In this document: positions 36,516 to 44,199 of the stretch, in pieces
How positions within the stretch are numbered: the stretch's first letter is position 1
Layout of the letters: each line of letters starts with the position of its first letter
Source of the DNA: Spirochaetes bacterium GWE1_32_154
GTDB lineage: Bacteria > Spirochaetota > GWE2-31-10
Direction of reading: 5' to 3'
Assembly: GCA_001829315.1 (NCBI GenBank)
Contig: MIAY01000036.1
Location: 62,001-126,000 of the forward strand
Length of the DNA: 64,000 nt
Notes under the pieces: model-generated
What the model was told of the DNA's origin: nothing
What the model saw: the letters and a program-made list of their open reading frames with translations, nothing else
The model's database searches: none
Position numbers and translations under genes: made by a program

Positions 36516-36938
36516 TGGTGATAAAAAAATAATATTTACATTAATACTCTGTTTTAAAGTACTTCATATATCACTTTTATAAATTTTGCAAGTTCTAAAT
36601 TTTGTTCAAGCGCCTACCGGAATAATTTAGAATTTTTGATGTTGTGATGGTATTCTATTGAGAGATTGCGGAGTATTTTTGAATGAGGCTTTGTACAAAT
36701 ACGAGTTTAATGGTATAGTAAGTATAAGCGGAGGATTTGCGGAATCAAATGTATACTATAAAAAAATTGACTCAAAAACTACTACGGTGGAAATTCAGGA
36801 AATAAGCAAAGTTTTACTTCAAACTATAATAGATAAAGAAAAAGTTGTACTTGAAAAGAAAATACCACTAAAATCGGCAAGGCATTTCTTGATTACAGTC
36901 AGATTATCGTATTGTCACATTTTAAGGGGCATATGCTG
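36516..36938. other. Patchwork region without an intact gene
   Basis: An open frame from 36658 to 36972 looks like a mosaic. Its start (GVFLNEAL) comes from a repeat fragment (36670-36694: GAGTATTTTTGAATGAGGCT), its middle (FNGIVSISGGFAESN, then helix-like charged text) matches nothing I know, and its end runs out of frame into the IS3 remnant. I do not treat it as a gene. Confidence 0.5.
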
Positions 36939-37016
36939 TTTTATAATAGAAAAAGGATTCATTCATATTTAGGTTCTATGAGTCCGTTGGAGTTTGAAAA
37001 TAAACATTCGGCTTAA
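36939..37016 (+). pseudogene. IS3-family transposase remnant (C-terminus of OrfB)
   Basis: In this frame the text reads FYNRKRIHSYLGSMSPLEFE before NKHSA and a stop. This is the classic end of IS3-family OrfB transposases (YN..R.H..LG..SP..F). Only the last 25 codons survive; the catalytic core is gone. The neighbouring HTH gene reads antisense into it. Confidence 0.8.
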
Positions 37017-37206
37017 CAAATTGTTGACAAAAGTCATTGACAATCACAAGTACCTGATTAACTTTATCCATTCGTAATGTTTTTTTGCCCTGTTCCATTT
37101 CACGGATAAATCTTAAACCAACTCCTGATTTCTCAGATAGTTCAATTTGATTAAGTTTGAGATATTTTCTTTTCTGTTTTATAAATACTGATAATTTTGA
37201 ACTCAT
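36976..37206 (-). CDS. XRE-family (HipB/y4mF-like) regulator, end altered by IS remnant
   Basis: A 76-residue HTH protein beginning MSSKLSVFIKQKRKYL. The HTH is KLNQIELSEKSGVGLRFIRE, then MEQGKKTLRMDKVNQVL, as in the HipB-like regulators of type II modules. The start at 37206 gives the usual N-terminus. The last 13 residues (VKPNVYFQTPTDS) are read antisense through the IS3 remnant, so the natural C-terminus was probably replaced. No HipA gene follows, so the partner seems lost. Three similar operator sites lie just upstream, showing that it was, and may still be, an autoregulator. Confidence 0.7.
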   Translation of the reverse strand: MSSKLSVFIKQKRKYLKLNQIELSEKSGVGLRFIREMEQGKKTLRMDKVNQVLVIVNDFCQQFVKPNVYFQTPTDS

Positions 37207-37218
37207 GGTTAATATAAT

Positions 37219-37315
37219 ACACCCTATATGGTATAATGTCAAAATAGAATTGTGATTTTATATCATATAGGGTATAAAATATTTGGTTTTTTATAAATCA
37301 TACCTTAAAGGGTGT
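37219..37315. promoter_or_regulatory. Triple operator for the XRE regulator
   Basis: Three related 16-base sites: ACACCCTATATGGTAT (37219-37234, inverted), ATATCATATAGGGTAT (37260-37275) and ATACCTTAAAGGGTGT (37300-37315). The common core is ATACC-NNNN-AGGGTGT. Their starts are 41 and 40 bases apart, close to four helical turns, so bound dimers would face the same side of the DNA. They sit between the regulator and a small divergent frame. Confidence 0.65.
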
Positions 37316-37325
37316 AGTTTGTGAG

Positions 37326-37478
37326 ATGAAAATGACTTCAAGCTATAAAGTGAGTACAGAATCAGCAAGATCAGAAAGAATATTAAAAACCAAAACTCTT
37401 GTTCCTGTGATAATCGGTTTACCGTTGCATATATTAGGATTAATTGTTAATTTATATGTCAAGGTAAGCTCCTCATGA
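37326..37478 (+). CDS. Small membrane-protein frame (50 residues), divergent from the regulator
   Basis: An ATG 11 bases after the third operator opens a 50-codon frame. It has a polar start (MKMTSSYKVSTESARSERIL) followed by one hydrophobic segment (LVPVIIGLPLHILGLIVNLYV) long enough to span a membrane. Position next to the operators suggests that it is controlled by the XRE protein. The ribosome site is weak. It could be a true small membrane protein, a toxin, or the truncated start of a longer gene. I do not recognise it. Confidence 0.4.
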   Translation: MKMTSSYKVSTESARSERILKTKTLVPVIIGLPLHILGLIVNLYVKVSSS

Positions 37479-37551
37479 TAAACATACAAAAAATAGATAA
37501 TTTTTTCAATGTGATTTTTTTTAAGGTGCTTTAACTAACAAATGATATAAT

Positions 37552-37672
37552 ATGAAATGTAGTCCCCTTGATTCTTTTTCTGAACAATCACCGCGAGGTA
37601 TTGGAGTTTATGAGAATTATTTATTCTATATATCAGATGACGGAAATAAACGGCTTAATATATATAATAATG
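37552..37672 (+). pseudogene. NHL-repeat (beta-propeller) fragment
   Basis: The text SPRGIGVYENYLFYISDDGN followed by KRLNIYNND is one NHL repeat, a blade of a beta-propeller. Upstream and downstream blades are absent; the frame then runs straight into a multi-hairpin repeat copy. It is a gene fragment cut by that repeat or by rearrangement. Confidence 0.55.
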
Positions 37673-37790
37673 ATCTCTTGCAAAAATCAAGATTACTTGC
37701 TTTTTACTGGAGCGATAAGCAATTTAATTGCGTTATGGGATACCATTTGCAAAAATTCGAGATAAAAAGAGTATTTTTGCAAATGGCTCA
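37673..37790 (+). repeat. Multi-hairpin repeat, full copy (37.7 kb)
   Basis: Begins ATCTCTTGCA and ends TGCAAATGGCTCA. Hairpin 1 is AATCAAG-ATTA-CTTGCTT (near perfect). Hairpin 2 is GCAAT-TTA-ATTGC (37719-37731). Hairpin 3 is CCATTTGCAAAAA / TTTTTGCAAATGG, perfect over 13 bp (37743-37755, 37774-37786), around the conserved loop TCGAGATAAAAAGAGTA. The frame coding LQKFEIKRVFLQ stays open through it. Confidence 0.85.
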
Positions 37791-37827
37791 ATTAATTTAG
37801 ATTTACTCCTAAAAAATATCAGGAAAG

Positions 37828-39486
37828 TTAGTGAACCATCCTTAAGCCGATAATATTTCCCTCACAGTCCTCAAATAATGCAATAAATCCCATTTGTTTA
37901 CCGAGATTAACCTTTTTAAGAGTTACTTTACCTCCATTTTCTTCGACCATGCTTAGAGTTTCATCAATATTATCCACATTAAAGTAAATAACTGTTCCTT
38001 CTTTTGAAGGTTTATTATTTGGAGTTTGAATAATTGATCCTGAAACACCGGTAGATTCTTTTGAAATTGGAAACATTGCTAATTTTATAAAGGGAGTATC
38101 AATTAGAGTCATTTTAAATTTAAATACAGATTCATAAAAATTCTTTGCTCTTTTAATATCTGTTACAGGAATATCAAACCAACTCACAGGATTATTTTGT
38201 TTTAATTTAGTTTCTTTTAAATCTTTTCCAAATACAATTGAACCATTTTTTAAAACTGTATCAATTTTATTAAGTTGTGATATATCAAGAAGAGGATTCC
38301 CATTTATTAAAATTAGATCTGCATTTTTACCAACCTCAACAGTTCCAATAATTGTATCTAATCCTAAGTGTTCAGCAGCATTTTTGGTAATAAAAGAGAT
38401 TATTTTTTCAGCTGTAAATCCGGCTTTTGATAGAATATCAATCTCCTCTAACTGTGTAACCCCCGGTGCTTGAAAACCGCAATTCATGTCGGTTCCAAAT
38501 GCGATTTTTACGTTTTTATCATCCATTTTTTTTAGATTAGTAAGTCCAATTTCAAGAGTTGTCTGGTCTTTAGCCAATTTTAAAATCTGTAAAGTAGGGA
38601 CAAAATATGCATTTTTTTCTTTAAATAGATTGATGGTTCTGTCATTTCTGATTGGTAAACCAACAACCCCATGCTCTATTCCATCTATACCTGATTCTAT
38701 AAGCTCAATTACGTCATTTTCGTAATTTGTATGAGCTGTAATTCTTAAATGATTTAGATGTGCTTCATCAATAATAGCTTTCATTATGGGACTTGATATT
38801 TTATTGATATTTATTTTTTTATTAAAGTAATCAACCATACCACCTTGATAAACAAGTTTAATCATATCAACTTTTGAGTCTGATAGTTTCTTTACTGCAT
38901 CTCTTGCATCTTCAACACTTTCTACCTCAATTGAAAATTCTTTTCTAAGCCAAGGATCTTCACCTCCAACAGTTACTGCAGGATGACCATTTATTGCCGT
39001 AATATTTGGGCCAACAACTAAAAGTCGTGGTCCGGGGATTTCTCCATTTTTTATTTGATTTTTTAATTTAAGTATTAGATCTAACGGATCACCTAAAGAT
39101 TTTACTGTGGTAATACCGCTTTTTAGAAAACCAGACATTAAGTTTTGAACTTCATTTTGCAATATATTAGTGTATTCTTCTTCACCTGTTTTGAAAGAAC
39201 CAAAAATATGAATATGTGTATCAATTAAACCAGGCATTAAAGACTTTCCGGTTCCATCAACTGCTTTTGCATCTTTAGAATTAATTTCTCCATTGGTAAT
39301 TTTATCTATTTTACCGTCAGATATTAAAACATTATAATTTTCAAAAACACTCCCATCTCCTACAATTACTCTTACATTATTAATAACAATTTTGTTTGAT
39401 TGAGTAATAGGATTTTTATTCTGGGATTTACATCCAGAAACGCTAAAAATAATTACCACTAAAATTAATATTAACATCTTATTCAT
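37828..39486 (-). CDS. Amidohydrolase lipoprotein fused to a VOC (glyoxalase-fold) domain
   Basis: A 552-residue lipoprotein (signal LVVIIFSVSGC). Residues about 35-420 are an amidohydrolase of the imidazolonepropionase/prolidase-like branch: DGTGKSLMPGLIDTHIH (metal His pair near residue 90), DMIKLVYQGG (likely metal-bridging Lys), RITAHTNYENDVIELI, GIDGIEHGVVG, and FGTDMNCGF with the catalytic Asp. Residues about 425-552 form a VOC/glyoxalase domain (WFDIPVTDIKRAKNFYESVF to FEDCEGNIIGLRMV). Each family is common, but the fusion is unusual. It probably hydrolyses a cyclic amide or a dipeptide outside the inner membrane, with the VOC part binding a product or resistance substrate. It heads a small minus-strand group. 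Confidence 0.83.
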   Translation of the reverse strand: MNKMLILILVVIIFSVSGCKSQNKNPITQSNKIVINNVRVIVGDGSVFENYNVLISDGKIDKITNGEINSKDAKAVDGTGKSLMPGLIDTHIHIFGSFKTGEEEYTNILQNEVQNLMSGFLKSGITTVKSLGDPLDLILKLKNQIKNGEIPGPRLLVVGPNITAINGHPAVTVGGEDPWLRKEFSIEVESVEDARDAVKKLSDSKVDMIKLVYQGGMVDYFNKKININKISSPIMKAIIDEAHLNHLRITAHTNYENDVIELIESGIDGIEHGVVGLPIRNDRTINLFKEKNAYFVPTLQILKLAKDQTTLEIGLTNLKKMDDKNVKIAFGTDMNCGFQAPGVTQLEEIDILSKAGFTAEKIISFITKNAAEHLGLDTIIGTVEVGKNADLILINGNPLLDISQLNKIDTVLKNGSIVFGKDLKETKLKQNNPVSWFDIPVTDIKRAKNFYESVFKFKMTLIDTPFIKLAMFPISKESTGVSGSIIQTPNNKPSKEGTVIYFNVDNIDETLSMVEENGGKVTLKKVNLGKQMGFIALFEDCEGNIIGLRMVH

Positions 39487-39515
39487 AAAATTCTCCTTTT
39501 TTTTAAAACATAATT

Positions 39516-39818
39516 TTATTTTCTTTTAATAATACTTTCAAGTTCGTTCAGATAATTTTCAAACTCAGCTCTTCCATTTTTCGTTATATTTATAAATGTT
39601 TTTGGTTTTTTATTTAAAAACTCTTTTTTGATTTGAATAAATTCAGCCGCCTCAAGTTTTTGGAGATGAATGCTTAGATTACCCTCAGTTAGGGATAATT
39701 CATCTAAAAGAAATTTAAAATCTACGAAAATCTCTTCTTCAAGGCTCGATAAGAGAGCCATAATTTTTAAACGGGTTGGTTGATGTATTAATTCATTTAT
39801 ATTGTTATCTTGTTTCAT
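39516..39818 (-). CDS. Winged-helix transcriptional regulator (ArsR/HTH_34-like)
   Basis: A 100-residue winged-helix protein (INELIHQPTRLKIMALLSSL, LTEGNLSIHLQKLEAAEFIQ as recognition helix, then a KKEFLNKKPKTFINITKNG wing). This matches the HTH_34/PadR-ArsR-like regulators commonly paired with a short membrane protein. Its start overlaps the end of the membrane-protein gene by 14 bases, so they share a transcript. The palindromic pair in front of the operon (40380-40406) is the likely operator. The signal is unknown. Confidence 0.8.
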   Translation of the reverse strand: MKQDNNINELIHQPTRLKIMALLSSLEEEIFVDFKFLLDELSLTEGNLSIHLQKLEAAEFIQIKKEFLNKKPKTFINITKNGRAEFENYLNELESIIKRK

Positions 39819-40368
39819 TTTTATTTAATATTAATACTCCTGTTAAAATTAAAGAGCTACCACAGGAAACTCCTGCAAATAAATATAAATATTTAATAAA
39901 AAAAATGTACCCGATAATACAAAAAAAAACTAAAAGTATAGCAAGAATAATTAATAGATTGTTATTAAAAACTCCAATAATAAAATAACATAATGCTGTT
40001 GATAGGATAATCAAAAGAGTGATATTTTGAATAGTTTTTAAATTAAACATCCAGATAATAATAATATCAAAGATAATAACCCCGACAGAAATTAAGAATA
40101 TTTTAAATAATATTTTCGGAAAAATAAATTTATTATTTTTTCCGTATAAAACTTTACTAAGAAATATACTGGTAATAATTCCAAAAATATTTAAGATAGA
40201 CCAAACGATATTAAAATTATTGAAAAATTGACCAACTGAAAATCCGATTATCCATATTGAACCCCATAATATAAAAAACCACCCTGAAGATTTCATCGCC
40301 TTATTTGAAGTCGATTTCATAATTTTTTTTAAGTCATTTAATTCTTCCATTGCATTAGATTTATCCAT
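39805..40368 (-). CDS. Four- to six-helix membrane protein paired with the regulator
   Basis: A 187-residue protein with a short charged N-terminus (MDKSNAMEELNDLKKIM) and about five hydrophobic helices (WFFILWGSIWIIGFSVG, ILNIFGIITSIFLS, FLISVGVIIFDIIIIW, ITLLIILSTALCYFIIGVF, ILLVFFCIIGYIFFI). A perfect ribosome site (AAGGAGG) precedes the ATG. Small membrane proteins of this type occur next to HTH_34 regulators in many genomes; their role is unknown. It is the first gene of the operon. Confidence 0.7.
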   Translation of the reverse strand: MDKSNAMEELNDLKKIMKSTSNKAMKSSGWFFILWGSIWIIGFSVGQFFNNFNIVWSILNIFGIITSIFLSKVLYGKNNKFIFPKILFKIFLISVGVIIFDIIIIWMFNLKTIQNITLLIILSTALCYFIIGVFNNNLLIILAILLVFFCIIGYIFFIKYLYLFAGVSCGSSLILTGVLILNKNETR

Positions 40369-40379
40369 AAATCCTCCTT

Positions 40380-40406
40380 AAAGTACTTTGCGTTGTAAAG
40401 TACTTT
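40380..40406 (-). promoter_or_regulatory. Twin palindromic operator
   Basis: Two exact copies of the palindrome AAAGTACTTT (40380-40389 and 40397-40406) separated by seven bases, with outer TT/AA extensions that make the whole block symmetrical. It lies just upstream of the ribosome site of the membrane protein/regulator operon, the expected binding site for the encoded winged-helix dimer. Confidence 0.7.
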
Positions 40407-40458
40407 AAGGTAATTGTTATGAGAAGTCAATATATTTTTTCCGAAAAAGTTAATATTC

Positions 40459-40570
40459 TGAGCTTCTTGCAAAAATACTCTTTTTATCTCGATTTTTTGC
40501 AAGAAGCTACCTATAATGCGATTATATCGCATGTGGCGGAAGCGAAATCAAGTAATCTCGAATTTTTGAT
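40459..40570 (-). repeat. Multi-hairpin repeat, full copy in reverse orientation (40.5 kb)
   Basis: Hairpin 3 is AGCTTCTTGCAAAAA / TTTTTGCAAGAAGCT (40461-40475, 40494-40508), a perfect 15-bp stem. Hairpin 2 is ATGCGAT-TAT-ATCGCAT (40516-40532). Hairpin 1 (40540-40565) is less regular. On the minus strand it encodes MRYNRI-GS-LQKIEIKRVFLQEA, the same residues as the copies at 37.7 and 62.6 kb. Confidence 0.85.
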
Positions 40571-40879
40571 GAATATACAGAATACTGGGAAAATGAGCAT
40601 AAAGGCAATGAATAGCTTTGCTGATGAGGATATTGTTATGATTCAACCAAATGTAGTAAAGCATCTTGAGTCCGGGGTAAAGAGGGGGATTTGGGATATT
40701 AAAATTTTATGCAATTTGTCTCAGTATAAATAATTTTAGTTTTTAAATTATCAATTCTTATAACTCATGATTTTTGCGAAAGTCTAAAAATATAATAAAA
40801 ATAATTAATGGTAAAAAAAAGTTGTGTTTCCAGATTATATTTACTATAATTTATGAAAATAATATTAAAGGAGAATTTA
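40571..40879. other. Short frame fragment and leader region
   Basis: A plus-strand frame continues out of the repeat to 40733 (MNIQNTGKMSIKAMNSFADE then DIVMIQPNVVKHLESG). It looks like a piece of a coding region but has no start of its own and no family I recognise. The rest to 40879 is AT-rich and holds the ribosome site (AAAGGAG) of the next gene. Confidence 0.4.
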
Positions 40880-41833
40880 ATGAAGAAGATAGTATTAATA
40901 ACACTTTCAATACTAATTTTAATCTTTGTTTCAAGCTGTAAAAAAACAGAAAAGGAAGTTGTTAACTCGGTTGATGGAATTATTATTAGAGGTGGTCTTG
41001 GATTATTTGAAAAAATTCAGGAAGGGGAAAATTCTACTCCTACAGCCAAATATAAAGATTCGGTTACAATTGGTGAAAAAGTAAAAATTAACGGAACATC
41101 TGAAAAAATCACTTATGACAAAAACGAATTGGATTTTGTTAAAATTACAACAGAAAGTAAAACTAGCGGATATGTATCTTCAGCTTATGCGATTGCTGAT
41201 TCAGAACTTGGTGTAATCATAGAAGACGATGTTGTTGTTTTTACTGAACCTGTATTAACAAAACCTTCAGTTGACTCTATAAAAAAAATGAATCTTGTGG
41301 CTGTACATAATAACAGCCGAAATGGCGATTTTATTAAAATTTCAGCAAATGCTTTATTAACAAATAATAAATATAAACTTTTTAGTGAGGTATATATAAA
41401 AGCAAGCTCAATCTCTATGACAGAAGACGATACTCAGTCAATCAGATTCTACAATATGGCTATAAGCGAAAAGAACGCGACTAAAAAGAAAGTCTTTTCT
41501 GAAACAGCTTTAAAATTCAAGAATTCTGTATTTATTGATGAAATAAATAGTAAATTAGGAAATACTCCTACAAAAGATAACGTTATAAATGATGAAGAAA
41601 TTGAAACAGAAGATTTTGATGGCGGGATCTTTATTGTAAATAATGACAAAATTAATATCAGAGACCTACCATCACAAAATGGTAATGTTGTCGCTCAGTT
41701 AAATACAGGCGATGAAGTTAAAGTAATTGCAAAAACAAAAAAGACTTATACAATTGATAACTACGATTCTGCATGGTTTAAAATTGAAGAACCAAAAGCT
41801 TGGGTTTTTGGTGCATTTATTGATCAAAAATAA
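40880..41833 (+). CDS. SH3-domain lipoprotein
   Basis: A 317-residue lipoprotein. The ATG at 40880 follows AAAGGAG and gives a clean signal (LITLSILILIFVSSC, lipid Cys). An upstream ATG would add nine residues before the signal. The N-terminal half contains an SH3-like segment (KDSVTIGEKVKINGTSEK to KTSGYVSSAYAI) and the C-terminus a typical bacterial SH3 domain (IFIVNNDKINIRDLPSQNGN through AWVFGAFID). SH3b domains bind peptidoglycan or proteins in the envelope. A broken relative lies at 49981-50212, so the family is amplified in this genome. Confidence 0.78.
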   Translation: MKKIVLITLSILILIFVSSCKKTEKEVVNSVDGIIIRGGLGLFEKIQEGENSTPTAKYKDSVTIGEKVKINGTSEKITYDKNELDFVKITTESKTSGYVSSAYAIADSELGVIIEDDVVVFTEPVLTKPSVDSIKKMNLVAVHNNSRNGDFIKISANALLTNNKYKLFSEVYIKASSISMTEDDTQSIRFYNMAISEKNATKKKVFSETALKFKNSVFIDEINSKLGNTPTKDNVINDEEIETEDFDGGIFIVNNDKINIRDLPSQNGNVVAQLNTGDEVKVIAKTKKTYTIDNYDSAWFKIEEPKAWVFGAFIDQK

Positions 41834-41838
41834 TTAAA

Positions 41839-41870
41839 AAAAGGCTGACTCAAAAAAGTCAGCCTTTTTT
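41839..41870. terminator. Bidirectional terminator
   Basis: AAGGCTGACT-CAAAAA-AGTCAGCCTT with A-run before and T-run after: a 10-bp stem flanked on both sides, so it can stop transcripts from the SH3 lipoprotein and from the convergent pbpC operon. Confidence 0.9.
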
Positions 41871-44199
41871 ATCTTACCTCAAAATATACAGGGTCACTTT
41901 GAACCCCATTATTTGACACGATCACATTGTGATTTCCTTTTCTCAGAATATATGATGCGCTATATGGAAATGGTGCTTTGGTTAAAGAAATACCGTCAAT
42001 TATCCATTCAATACTATCTACGGGAGGATATATTAAGGCTTGCAATTCCAGAGATTGTTTACTAGTGTCATAACCTGGTTCAATTATATACACATCATTA
42101 TGCTTTGGTTTTATTATTTCCAGTTTTCTATCTACTGCCGGATGATTAAGTTTATCTAATTCTTTTGAATAAATTGGAATATTCATATTACTTTGCCATT
42201 TATGATAAACTGACGGCAAATAAAGAAATTCTTTATTCTGAGTAAATTTTTCAGGGCAATTATCTTTTGCAATTCCTCCTGTACGGGAGTCAATTTTCAC
42301 TGATATATGAAAATTGCAAAACTCTGTTATAGGAATGTCTTTATTAATATAAATTGTTGAATATTCGTTACAATATTTATTTGGTAATAATCCTGATTTA
42401 CTGCATACCACTTCTTTTATTAAGCCATCAGGAGGAGACGGGATTTGAGGGTAGAATTCTTTGTAATAGTTTTTAATAATCATATATGCTATTTTATGAA
42501 AAAGCGGACCGGCCCCGGAAGTACCTGATAACTGATTCATAGGAGCTCCTTCAAAATCGCCAACCCAGATGCCTATGGTAAATTTATCTGTAAAACCTAT
42601 AACCCAGTTATCTCTCCAGTTATTACTTGTTCCTGTTTTTACAGCTATTGGAAAATCAAATAAAAGAGGATTTGTAATACCAAAAGCTGCGATTCTAATA
42701 TTATCATCCATTAAAATATTTTTTATTAGAAAACATGTTTCTTTCGAGAAATATATTTTTTCATCTGCATCATCTTTTCTTTTATCGTTTGACTTAATTG
42801 AAACTATTTTCTTCTTTATTCCATTATTTGCAAAAACAGAATAAGCATTTACCAATTCCATTAATGTCACTTCACCATTTCCAAGTACAAGCCCGAGTCC
42901 ATAATGATCTATGTTTTGATTTAGTGAATTAAAACCAACTTCTTTGAGTTTTTTTAGAAAAACATCAATTCCTAAGCTGTTTGTTAATCTTATTGCAGGA
43001 ACATTTAAACTTCTTCCTAATGCGTCTTTTAATAAAACCGGCCCATTAAATGTCCCTGTAAAATTCTGAGGAATGTATAATCTATCATCGTAACCGGTAT
43101 ATTCAATTTCAACATCCGGAATAACCGATCCCTGAGTATATCCGTTTTCAAGAGCTAAAGCATAAATAAACGGTTTTAGTGTTGAACCGGGTTGTCTTTT
43201 GGAAAGTACTCCATTTACAGCTCCGGACTCACCTTTATAATATCCCGATGATCCAACCATTCCAAGTATTTCACCATTCTCATTATCAATAACTATACAA
43301 GAAGCATTTGTTAAACCTTGTTTAGAATTAACAAACACATAATCTTCTATAATTTCAGTTATATTGCTATTTAAGTTATAATCTAATGTTGTTGTAATTT
43401 TTCCTGGTTTTGGGTTTTCTGATAATATATATTCAGTAAAATGCATTGATTGATATTTTGCTTCTTTAGTACTTAATGTTATTTTTTCATTAAGAGCAGT
43501 TTGATATTCTAAATCGGTTATTTTTTTTGCTTTCAATAATGCAGCTAAAATAACTTCCTGTCTTTTTTTTAAAGCATCAAAATTTTTATAAGGATTTAAT
43601 TTAACAGGTGCGTTAGGTAAACCTGCAAGAAAAGTAGCTTCTGCTAAACTTAAATGAGAATTAGTTTTTTCAAAATAAATTTTACTTGCAGTTTCAATTC
43701 CAATTATAGCAGGTCCAAATGGTGCTCTATTTAAATATTGTGCTATTATCTGCTTTTTACCTAATGTCAGTTCGATGATAAAAGCATCTAAACACTGTGC
43801 AATCTTGCCAAAAAACCTATGAGAATGATTATGTAACAATCTTGCTAACTGCATTGTAATAGTTGATGCACCTGAAACAATTTCATCCTCTTTACTGTTA
43901 TGAAAAGAAGCTCTAGCCACTGCAATAAAATCGACTCCAATATGGTAATAAAATCTTTTATCTTCGAATTGAATTATAGATTTTATTATTTCACTAGAGA
44001 TATTTTTATAGTCTACCCATGAAGCCTTTTCTCCATTTTGATTTACAGCCTCTCTTAAAAGAATGCCATTTCGATCATAGATTTTATATGATTCATTATA
44101 TCCTTTCAGCAATTTATATTTATAAACTTGTAATAAAGAAACAACTGAAATAATAGAAATAACAATGATGTATAATATAATATTTTTCTTATTAATCAT
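41869..44199 (-). CDS. pbpC: Penicillin-binding protein 1C
   Basis: A 776-residue bifunctional class A PBP. It has one N-terminal membrane helix (IILYIIVISIISVVSLLQVY), a glycosyltransferase domain (about 60-230; EDKRFYYHIGVDF with the catalytic Glu near 78, SGASTITMQLARLL, KKQIIAQYLNRAPFG), a transpeptidase domain (about 285-560; active-site GSTLKPF near 338, KTGTSNNWRDNWVIGF) and the C-terminal BiPBP_C domain (about 690-776). It polymerises glycan, probably for wall repair. Its start overlaps the stop of the alpha-2-macroglobulin gene by four bases; the two genes are a known conserved pair in Gram-negative bacteria. Confidence 0.93.
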   Translation of the reverse strand: MINKKNIILYIIVISIISVVSLLQVYKYKLLKGYNESYKIYDRNGILLREAVNQNGEKASWVDYKNISSEIIKSIIQFEDKRFYYHIGVDFIAVARASFHNSKEDEIVSGASTITMQLARLLHNHSHRFFGKIAQCLDAFIIELTLGKKQIIAQYLNRAPFGPAIIGIETASKIYFEKTNSHLSLAEATFLAGLPNAPVKLNPYKNFDALKKRQEVILAALLKAKKITDLEYQTALNEKITLSTKEAKYQSMHFTEYILSENPKPGKITTTLDYNLNSNITEIIEDYVFVNSKQGLTNASCIVIDNENGEILGMVGSSGYYKGESGAVNGVLSKRQPGSTLKPFIYALALENGYTQGSVIPDVEIEYTGYDDRLYIPQNFTGTFNGPVLLKDALGRSLNVPAIRLTNSLGIDVFLKKLKEVGFNSLNQNIDHYGLGLVLGNGEVTLMELVNAYSVFANNGIKKKIVSIKSNDKRKDDADEKIYFSKETCFLIKNILMDDNIRIAAFGITNPLLFDFPIAVKTGTSNNWRDNWVIGFTDKFTIGIWVGDFEGAPMNQLSGTSGAGPLFHKIAYMIIKNYYKEFYPQIPSPPDGLIKEVVCSKSGLLPNKYCNEYSTIYINKDIPITEFCNFHISVKIDSRTGGIAKDNCPEKFTQNKEFLYLPSVYHKWQSNMNIPIYSKELDKLNHPAVDRKLEIIKPKHNDVYIIEPGYDTSKQSLELQALIYPPVDSIEWIIDGISLTKAPFPYSASYILRKGNHNVIVSNNGVQSDPVYFEVR

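Noticed and set aside
36658-36972. Open frame of 104 codons as a gene
   Set aside because: It joins a repeat fragment, unrecognised text and out-of-frame IS3 sequence; there is no consistent start signal.
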